From: Acidobacteriaceae bacterium
GTDB taxonomy: Bacteria > Acidobacteriota > Terriglobia > Terriglobales > Acidobacteriaceae
Reading direction: 5' to 3'
Length of the DNA stretch: 64,000 nt
Assembly: GCA_003134815.1 (NCBI GenBank)
Contig: PLCO01000009.1
Span: 65,010-129,009 of the forward strand
A program made the translations under genes and the position numbers. This document shows positions 55,542 through 64,000 of the stretch, piece by piece. Each line of letters starts with the position of its first letter. Positions within the stretch are counted from its first letter, which is position 1. The notes below the pieces were generated by a model. That model did not search any database and was not told where the DNA came from. It worked only from the letters and a program-made list of their open reading frames with translations.

Positions 55542-56361
55542 ACATTCGACAATCGAATGGACTGACGCGACATGGAATCCAGTACGGGGCTGCACGAAGG
55601 TCAGCCCCGGCTGCAAGCACTGTTATGCAGAAGTCTTCGCAGAGCGATTTCGTGGCGTTCCAGGGCATCCATACGGGCAGGGATTCGACTTAAGATTGGT
55701 TCCGGAAAAGTTGGCAGAGCCGCTGCGCTGGCAAACTCCCAAGATGATCTTCGTGAACTCGATGAGCGATCTCTTTCACCCTGGGGTTCCCGACGAGTAC
55801 ATCGAGGCAGTTGCTACCGTGATGGTGAGAGCAAAATGGCATACTTACCAAGTTCTCACAAAGCGTTCAGCCCGAATGGCAAGTCTTCTTAATGGGAGAT
55901 TGAGATTTGCGGCGAACTCACCGCACATCTGGTGGGGAGTCAGCGTTGAGAACAAGCAGCACGGCCTTCCCCGCCTTCGCGACCTTCAGGCGTCGCCCGC
56001 TACTGTGAGGTTTTTGTCTATAGAGCCATTACTTGAGGGGCTTGGTCGCTTGCGCCTTGACGGCATTCATTGGGTGATCGTTGGCGGAGAGAGCGGGCCG
56101 GGCGCGAGGCCATTAAATAGAGACTGGGTTACTTCGATTCGTGACCAGTGTGTTGACGCCGGCATACCATTTTTCTTCAAGCAATGGGGAGGCATTCGCA
56201 AGAAGCGCGCTGGGCGAGCGCTTGACGGACGCACCTACGATGGTTTTCCCGCGCGGACGAACCATCCCGTTTCCTCAATCGCGACTGCATTGGCTTGGGC
56301 AAGCGAAATCCGAAAGGCATACGATGCATCCCAGTCGGAACTCTTACCTGTCTTAGCGTAG
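55534..56361 (+). CDS. Three-Cys-motif (DUF5131, phage Gp37/Gp68-like) protein
   Basis: The ATG at 55534 (MAEHSTIEWTDATWNPVRGC) has GGAGAGG in front. The Cys20-x6-Cys27-x2-Cys30 motif (GCTKVSPGCKHCYA) suggests an iron-sulfur cluster like that of radical-SAM enzymes, although the spacing is not the classical CxxxCxxC. The remainder contains IFVNSMSDLFHPGVPDEYIE, VLTKRSARM, WWGVSVENKQ, FLSIEPLLEGLG, VIVGGESGPGARP and FFFKQWGG, all typical. The family occurs in phages and next to TcmP. The reaction is unknown to me. It overlaps the upstream tcmP by eight bases. Confidence 0.93.
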   Translation: MAEHSTIEWTDATWNPVRGCTKVSPGCKHCYAEVFAERFRGVPGHPYGQGFDLRLVPEKLAEPLRWQTPKMIFVNSMSDLFHPGVPDEYIEAVATVMVRAKWHTYQVLTKRSARMASLLNGRLRFAANSPHIWWGVSVENKQHGLPRLRDLQASPATVRFLSIEPLLEGLGRLRLDGIHWVIVGGESGPGARPLNRDWVTSIRDQCVDAGIPFFFKQWGGIRKKRAGRALDGRTYDGFPARTNHPVSSIATALAWASEIRKAYDASQSELLPVLA

Positions 56362-56454
56362 CGGTGCGCTCGCCACCTGTGCTTACAACCGGCGGCCGGA
56401 TCAGAGGCACTGATTCGGTTCTGCGGCCATGAGTCTCGATAATCGTCCGCAATT

Positions 56455-58856
<2,402 letters not shown>

Positions 58857-58934
58857 AAGGATGCGGCGCAAAGGAAATGGGCAAGCTTTGACGGGCTGCC
58901 CGTTTCGTATTTCCAGCGCCGCGTTCTTTTCCGC

Positions 58935-61643
58935 TTAGAAATTCAGCGTGATCTTGGCCGTGAGCGCACGCGGAGTGACGTAGTGTGTGCCGCTGAACGT
59001 GGAGAGGAAATTGTAGAGCGCGTACTTGTTGGTGACGTTGATGGCCGTCAGGTCGAGGTCCGTCTTGAAGTGCTCCTTGTTGAAGATGTTGTTCTTTCCG
59101 AGAGACACATCGAAGAGGCTGCGCGGCGCGATGCGTGGCGGGTTATGGTCGTCGTCTTCGGTTCCCGGCGCTGGAATGGAAACCAGCGTAGATGAGTATT
59201 GGGAAGGAGCGCACGACTCGAAGCCGGCGGTGAGGATGGCTTTGATGCCATTGCAAGTGAGACCGGCCTCGGCCTGCTGATCGAAGGTCAGGCCGCTCAG
59301 GTCGACCGGCGTTGTAGTGTCGGTTGCGAAGGGCACCGCGCCAGCGACGAGACCCGAGTCATAGCGCCAATTGAACCCGCTCCAGAGACCGTTGAACCAA
59401 CTGCCATCGTGGGAGACCGTGTACTGAAGGTGCGTGGTTTCGTTGAATTTCTCGTCGTGATCGATGCGGAATGGGCTCCCGCCCTGGCCCACGGTCGCGC
59501 CTGCTCCGGCTGACTGTGGGGGAAAGAACCGCGCAGCGACCGATGAAGTAACGAAATAGGCGCTGAAGTGGTGGAAATCGGGAACCTCCGCATTCAACGC
59601 ATAGCCCGGGATCTTGGAGTTATGCCAGTCGATGGGGAAGAAGATCGGCGTGTTGCCCAGGATGCTGAAGTCGAAGGCGTTGTGCGTGTACTTCCAGATG
59701 TACTCGCCGCTAACGACGATATTCTTGCCGACGGCCTGCTGGAATCCGGCATGGAACTCGTTGCGGAAACCCGGCTGAAGCGTTCCCGAAACGCCTGGAG
59801 TACACGCGAGGAGCGGCGACAGCACGACGTCGGAACATCCGTTGCTGGAGAGCACGAGGTTTTCGTTGAACGGCGTTTCCAAGGTGCGCGCATAGGAAAC
59901 GCGGAGCACGGTCGCTGACGGCTTGATGTTGTAGGCGATGCCCACACGGGGCTCGGGTTGTTTTGTAGTGGCGAGGCCATTGTAAAAATCCCCGCGCATT
60001 CCCAGGTTGAAGTCCCAGTTGCCGGCCTTGATCTCGTCCTCGATGTAGAGGGCGAGTTCCTTAACGTCGGTGTGGCCGAAGAAGTGGTAGTAGCTGCCGC
60101 CGCGGGTAAGGTCATAGGGAGCCAGAACCGGGAGATAGTTGCCATTCGGGAAGGAAGTTACGCCATCACAGTCGGATGGAGTGGCGTACCCCGGCAAAGG
60201 ATTGCCATCGACGTCAACGCAAGGCGAGTTATAGGTGGGGCCGACGACACCGAGGTTGTCATGCTCGCGCAGGAAGGTCTGCTCGTAGACCGCGCCGGCC
60301 TTGATGTTGTGATGTCCGCGGACATAGGTGTAGTCGGAGTGGACTCCGGCGTTGGTCAGCGTGCGGTACTGGGAGATCGATGAGGTTTGAATTGGCCCGA
60401 GGTCAGCGAGAGGGTTGCCGCTGGGGTAGTAGTTGTAATCGTCATTGCGGATGTAGCCACCAAAGTTAAGAACCGAGTCGTTGCTGATGACGTGGGTATA
60501 CGTGGGGGAGATGTTGAAAGTCCCGATCTTGGAACGTTGGTCGGCGTTGCCAACATTGATGAACGTCGGGTTGGCACTGGCGCCGCCGCCGGTGCCAGTT
60601 CCGCCGTTGATCACGTTCGGCACGTTCAGGTTGTCGTAGGCGTTGGGGTTTTGAAACCAGGAGCGGCTGTAGTTGAAGTCCAGGTGGACCGAGTCGGCAG
60701 GCGTAAAGCTCAAATCGACGCGGTCGAAGAAGTTTTCTTCGTTTCCTTTGTCGTGGAAGACGGAGAATTCGGGGGGATCGAGAAAACGGCCGGTGTTCAG
60801 AACGTCGGCCTCGATGAAGTTGCCCCAGCTTTTTCCGCCGTAGGAGAGGTCGACGCCGCCGGAGGCCGAACCGAAATTGCCATAGGAGGCGTAGACACTT
60901 CCGGTGGGCTTGGTCACGCCCTGTCCGGAGCGAGTGGTGGCCACGATGACCAGGCTCGTCTTGTCGCCATACTCAGCCGGCGGCGCGCCGCTGATGACCT
61001 CGATCGACTGAATGGAGTTCGATGGGAGCTGGTTGGAAAAGATCTTGCTCTGCTGGTCGGTGATGGGCTGGCCATCAACGGAGAAGGAGTTGGATGCGTG
61101 GTCGCCGAGGCCGTGAAAGAGACCGTTGGAGTCGGCGGCAACACCCGGCGTGGTGAGCGTGACGAGCGAGCTAAGCGTGGATGATGCACTCTCCAGCGGC
61201 ACCTTGTTAAACAGGTCGCGGTCCACATCCACGTGGAAAGTGGGGTCATCTTCGATGAGGTCGCCACCAGATTCGACTGTGACCGTTTGGCTGGCGCCGG
61301 CGATTTGCAGAACGAGATTCACGCTGAGTCCAAGCGAGGAACGAATCTCGAAAGTTTGGCTCAAGGACGCAAACCCTTTGGCGGAGACATCGATTCTGTA
61401 TGAGTTGAAGGGAACGTTAGAGAAGCTGAATTGGCCAGTGGCGTCGCTTGTTGCGTTGCGGTCGAGTCCGCTGCGCTCGTTGGTGAGATGGACGGTTGCG
61501 TTGGGAATCACTGCACCGCTCGGATCAGTGACGGCGCCGCGTACGGCTCCGGCGTTGCCGCTCTGTGCGGGCGCGGAAAGCGCCGCGAAGGCGAAGGCGA
61601 TGAGGGGAAGGATGCGCAGCGTTGCGCTGGCTCGGAAAGTCAT
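58935..61643 (-). CDS. TonB-dependent receptor with carboxypeptidase-like N-terminal domain (Oar-like)
   Basis: The start at 61643 (MTFRASATLRILPLIAFAFA) has AGGAG upstream and begins a signal peptide. The 14 codons before it are leader. After cleavage, a carboxypeptidase regulatory-like domain follows (AVRGAVTDPSGAVIPNATVH to LQIAGASQTVTVE). The plug is next (SVDGQPITDQQSKIFSNQLP, VISGAPPAEYGDKTSLVIVA), then the barrel, which ends in the canonical aromatic (LTAKITLNF). The length is 902 aa. The ligand is unknown. Genes on the right are for metal export, in the same direction, which may link it to metal handling. Confidence 0.93.
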   Translation of the reverse strand: MTFRASATLRILPLIAFAFAALSAPAQSGNAGAVRGAVTDPSGAVIPNATVHLTNERSGLDRNATSDATGQFSFSNVPFNSYRIDVSAKGFASLSQTFEIRSSLGLSVNLVLQIAGASQTVTVESGGDLIEDDPTFHVDVDRDLFNKVPLESASSTLSSLVTLTTPGVAADSNGLFHGLGDHASNSFSVDGQPITDQQSKIFSNQLPSNSIQSIEVISGAPPAEYGDKTSLVIVATTRSGQGVTKPTGSVYASYGNFGSASGGVDLSYGGKSWGNFIEADVLNTGRFLDPPEFSVFHDKGNEENFFDRVDLSFTPADSVHLDFNYSRSWFQNPNAYDNLNVPNVINGGTGTGGGASANPTFINVGNADQRSKIGTFNISPTYTHVISNDSVLNFGGYIRNDDYNYYPSGNPLADLGPIQTSSISQYRTLTNAGVHSDYTYVRGHHNIKAGAVYEQTFLREHDNLGVVGPTYNSPCVDVDGNPLPGYATPSDCDGVTSFPNGNYLPVLAPYDLTRGGSYYHFFGHTDVKELALYIEDEIKAGNWDFNLGMRGDFYNGLATTKQPEPRVGIAYNIKPSATVLRVSYARTLETPFNENLVLSSNGCSDVVLSPLLACTPGVSGTLQPGFRNEFHAGFQQAVGKNIVVSGEYIWKYTHNAFDFSILGNTPIFFPIDWHNSKIPGYALNAEVPDFHHFSAYFVTSSVAARFFPPQSAGAGATVGQGGSPFRIDHDEKFNETTHLQYTVSHDGSWFNGLWSGFNWRYDSGLVAGAVPFATDTTTPVDLSGLTFDQQAEAGLTCNGIKAILTAGFESCAPSQYSSTLVSIPAPGTEDDDHNPPRIAPRSLFDVSLGKNNIFNKEHFKTDLDLTAINVTNKYALYNFLSTFSGTHYVTPRALTAKITLNF

Positions 61644-61834
61644 GGCAAATTCTCCTGAAGGATGGCTGAAGAACGGGGAATGCAAGCCGCGAGATGGGCC
61701 GTCGCGGCGTCCTCAGTGCAATGGAGAAACATCAGTCCGCTTCAGGATCAGGATGTGCAGGTGCGCCGATGCATCGCCCGTCGAGTTAAACGACGGGGCG
61801 ATGCAGGGCCCTCAGATGGAAACGGAAAGATGCT
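61644..61834. other. Intergenic region upstream of the Oar-like receptor
   Basis: About 190 bases with no gene. CATCGCCC and GGGCGATG (61775-61782 and 61795-61802) flank a short AT-rich loop, giving a possible hairpin after the His-rich membrane gene. Confidence 0.45.
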
Positions 61835-62161
61835 TTAGCAGGAGACGGGAGGGGGACGAATATAGAGGCGAATCTGTCGATGGCGAACAACGAAGATGGG
61901 GTCAGCATGGGGCGTGGAGGGTCCCAATTGCACGATCACAATGACAGTCGCCGCGGCAGCAACGGGCACAACCGTGTGCATGACAATGCACAACTGGCAG
62001 TGGTCCGCGTCAGATTGGTCAGGATGAACGTGCGTGACCTGGGCAACGACGAGCATCGCGAGCAGGGCCAGACAAAGAACGGCCACGGCCGGCAAAAAGC
62101 CGGACGAGAAGCCCCTCTGGGCGCCGCGTTTCCCGCGGAGATTTGTCTTAAGTCCTGCCAA
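61835..62161 (-). CDS. Small His-rich membrane protein (DUF2946-like)
   Basis: The TTG start at 62161 follows GGAAGGA. The 108-aa protein has one or two helices (LPAVAVLCLALLAMLVVAQV and VVPVAAAATVIVIVQLG). Between them is HVHPDQSDADHCQLCIVMH, with four His and two Cys (CxxC) facing the periplasm, a plausible metal-binding loop. Such proteins often sit next to heavy-metal efflux genes, as here. The exact family assignment is tentative. Confidence 0.75.
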   Translation of the reverse strand: MAGLKTNLRGKRGAQRGFSSGFLPAVAVLCLALLAMLVVAQVTHVHPDQSDADHCQLCIVMHTVVPVAAAATVIVIVQLGPSTPHADPIFVVRHRQIRLYIRPPPVSC

Positions 62162-62285
62162 TCAATAGTTCCTTCCGGTTCTAATCTCTTAAAAGCAACT
62201 TACTCGTTTGAGCGCTTCAAGCCTGAAGAGGTTGCACCAAAGCTCCAATCGACTTGCTGGCTCTCCTGAAGCAAAGTTCACCGAA
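62162..62285. other. Short spacer between the RND pump and the His-rich gene
   Basis: 124 bases. It holds the GGAAGGA ribosome binding site of the His-rich gene. No terminator is seen, so the pump and the small gene may be co-transcribed. Confidence 0.4.
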
Positions 62286-64000
62286 CTACACCTTCAAAAC
62301 GTCTCCATCGCGGGCGACCATCTGGTAGAGCACGGGGTTCACAAAGAAGCCAAGGAAAAGTCGCGAAATCAAACCCGCGACGATCACAATGGCGAAGGGC
62401 TTCTGCGTATCGGAGCCGATTCCCGAGGAAAGCGCCGCCGGCAGAAGGCCGAGGCATGCAACAAGAGCCGTCATCATAATGGGCCGCAGCCGCAGCAACG
62501 AAGCCTCGCGGGTTGCGGTACGAATGTCCATATTCTGCTCAAGGCGCAGCTTGTTGATGTAGGAGACAAGAATCACGGCAGTCTCGACTGAAACGCCGAA
62601 CAACGCCAACATGCCCAACGCCGACGAGGCGCTGAACGCTGTGCCGGTGAGCTTGAGTGCGAGCAGGGCGCCGACGGGAACCGTGAGGATGACGCCGAGA
62701 ACGATGACCACCGGGAACTTGAAGTTGTCGTAAAGCGCAAACAGGATCATGAAGATGATGAGCACGGCCAGGGGCCCGATGAAGACCAACTGGTGCTCGG
62801 CGGCTAGAAACTCGTCATACTCTCCGCCCCAGCTGAGCCGATAGCCGGGGGGCAAGTTTTTTTGTATGTCGGCGATGGCCTGCTGGCCGGCGATTACGCC
62901 GCTCTGCAGGTCGCGTCCGTCAATGCTGTACTGCACGCCGATATAACGCGAGTTGCTTTCGCGGTAAATGAAGGACGCACCGCCGGCCTCATGGATGTCT
63001 GCCAGCGCGCTCAGGGGGATCTGCTGCCCTGTGGGTGTTCCCACCAGCAGGTTTCCGATCTGCTGCTCACTTTCGCGGAATTCCGGCTTCATGCGGACAA
63101 CGAGATCGAAGAGTTTTTCGCCCTGGATGACCTGGGTAGCCGCCTGTCCGCCAACTGCCGCCTGGACGACAGCTTCAACGTCGGCAACATTGATGCCGTA
63201 ACGGGCGATCTTATCGCGATCGACGTCGATCAACAGGCTCGGCTGGCCGAGTTCGCGGACCACTGTGAGGTCGGTAAATCCGGGAACCTGGCTGAGCCGG
63301 CGCTTGATTTCGAGCGCGGTATTTTGCAGGACGTTCAGATCGGGGCCGTAGATCTTCACGGCGAGCGCGCTCTTCAAGCCGGTCAGCGCCTCGTCAACGG
63401 CATCCTCGGCGGGCTGCGTGTAGTTGAAGATGACGCCGGGAAATGCCTGGAGCTGCCGCTGAATGTCGGCTTGCAGCTCCGCCTTGTTATGGATGGAGCC
63501 GGACTTCCAGGCGGAATCGCCGTAGGGCTTGAGGCCGACATAGAATTCGTCGTTGAAGAAACCTGTGGGGTCAGTGCCATCGTCGGGGCGTCCAAGCTCG
63601 GAGCCGACATCGGTAACCATCGGATATTTGAGGAGAATATCGCGCACTTGCGGTGAGAACTTGCTTGCCGTGTCGAAGGAAACTGTGTAGGGCATGGTGG
63701 CCCGAATCCACAACGCGCCTTCATCGAGATGAGGCATGAACTCGCCGCCGATGAAGGGAATGAGCAGGAGCGTAGCCACAAAGATCGCCGCGGCCCCGAT
63801 CATGGTGGCCCGAGGATGATCGAGGCACCAATCGAGCCACACCGCATATTTTTCGCTCACCCACCGGAAGGGCTTGTTCTCGTGCTCGTGAACGCACCCC
63901 TTGAATAAGTAGGCGCACATGACGGGAACAAACGTAAGCGTCAGGATCAGCGCGCCGACGAGCGCGATCGCGACCGTATCCGCCATCGGTTTAAATAATT
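62286..64000 (-). CDS. Heavy-metal RND efflux pump, CzcA/CusA family (partial, N-terminus beyond window)
   Basis: This is the inner-membrane proton-driven pump of a tripartite metal exporter. The frame stays open to 64000 (reading LFKPMADTVAIALVGALILT at the edge), so the gene continues rightwards. Visible are FVPVMCAYLFKG, FIGGEFMPHLDEGALWIRAT, ELGRPDDGTDPTGFFNDEFY, the periplasmic porter domain and the last membrane block (FGVSVETAVILVSYINKLRL, RLRPIMMTALVACLGLLPAA). The DEGALWIRATMP segment is typical of the HME-RND group. The ion cannot be decided. The adaptor gene should lie to the right. Confidence 0.95.
   Translation of the reverse strand, partial: LFKPMADTVAIALVGALILTLTFVPVMCAYLFKGCVHEHENKPFRWVSEKYAVWLDWCLDHPRATMIGAAAIFVATLLLIPFIGGEFMPHLDEGALWIRATMPYTVSFDTASKFSPQVRDILLKYPMVTDVGSELGRPDDGTDPTGFFNDEFYVGLKPYGDSAWKSGSIHNKAELQADIQRQLQAFPGVIFNYTQPAEDAVDEALTGLKSALAVKIYGPDLNVLQNTALEIKRRLSQVPGFTDLTVVRELGQPSLLIDVDRDKIARYGINVADVEAVVQAAVGGQAATQVIQGEKLFDLVVRMKPEFRESEQQIGNLLVGTPTGQQIPLSALADIHEAGGASFIYRESNSRYIGVQYSIDGRDLQSGVIAGQQAIADIQKNLPPGYRLSWGGEYDEFLAAEHQLVFIGPLAVLIIFMILFALYDNFKFPVVIVLGVILTVPVGALLALKLTGTAFSASSALGMLALFGVSVETAVILVSYINKLRLEQNMDIRTATREASLLRLRPIMMTALVACLGLLPAALSSGIGSDTQKPFAIVIVAGLISRLFLGFFVNPVLYQMVARDGDVLKV

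Overview
The window looks like a chromosomal segment of an Acidobacteriota bacterium, probably class Terriglobia. The support is high G+C coding DNA with GTG/TTG starts, TonB-dependent receptors (one with a carboxypeptidase-like N-terminal domain), many small lineage-type membrane proteins, and a Gram-negative outer-membrane repertoire (kdsA for Kdo, CzcA-type efflux). I make this assignment from recalled protein character, not from a search. Both edges cut genes: gyrB at the left and a czcA/cusA-type pump at the right. I see no rRNA, tRNA, CRISPR array, prophage or intact insertion sequence.

Layout. 1-4.6 kb: gyrB (partial), a small secreted peptide, a multi-TM protein, and rpmA/rplU with a clear promoter. 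5-6.8 kb: an AIPR-family (abortive-infection related) gene in AT-richer DNA. 7-12.9 kb: two winged-helix regulator modules with membrane proteins and an ABC-2 exporter; two similar 6-5-6 palindromes mark likely operators. 12.9-28.5 kb: tgt, a large secreted metzincin-like protease, a TonB-dependent receptor, an ExeA-like ATPase, folK, a Gfo/Idh/MocA oxidoreductase, an ECF sigma operon and a Fic protein with its own palindromic operator. 28.6-41.4 kb: a GH3 glycosidase, a PiT phosphate transporter, scpB, rluB, a VOC protein, hfq-hflX and a DegT/DnrJ aminotransferase. 41.5-51.1 kb: hydantoinase A/B, a GarR-like reductase, a 23S rRNA m5U methyltransferase and comEC. 51.1-56.4 kb: an accessory-rich stretch with hicAB, kdsA, a helix-hairpin-helix-like protein, vapBC, and a TcmP/three-Cys-motif pair whose tcmP carries an in-frame TGA. 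56.4-64 kb: pyrG, a macro-domain protein, an Oar-like receptor, a His-rich membrane protein and the RND pump.

Two themes stand out. First, palindromic sequences of about 30-50 bp are scattered through the window. Several intergenic copies share the ends CCCACCC...GGGGCA(A/C)CC. Related palindromes lie in frame inside conserved enzymes (tgt, the Gfo/Idh/MocA oxidoreductase, the DegT aminotransferase), where they add short loops. A separate short GAGTTAGCGG/GCGAGTTGGC repeat class also reaches into hflX. Second, there are several candidate defence or stress modules (AIPR, hicAB, vapBC, Fic, TcmP plus three-Cys protein), three with recognisable autoregulatory operators. The TcmP/three-Cys pair is a recognised gene pair whose biochemical role I do not know to have been established, and it is the best candidate here for an undescribed system.
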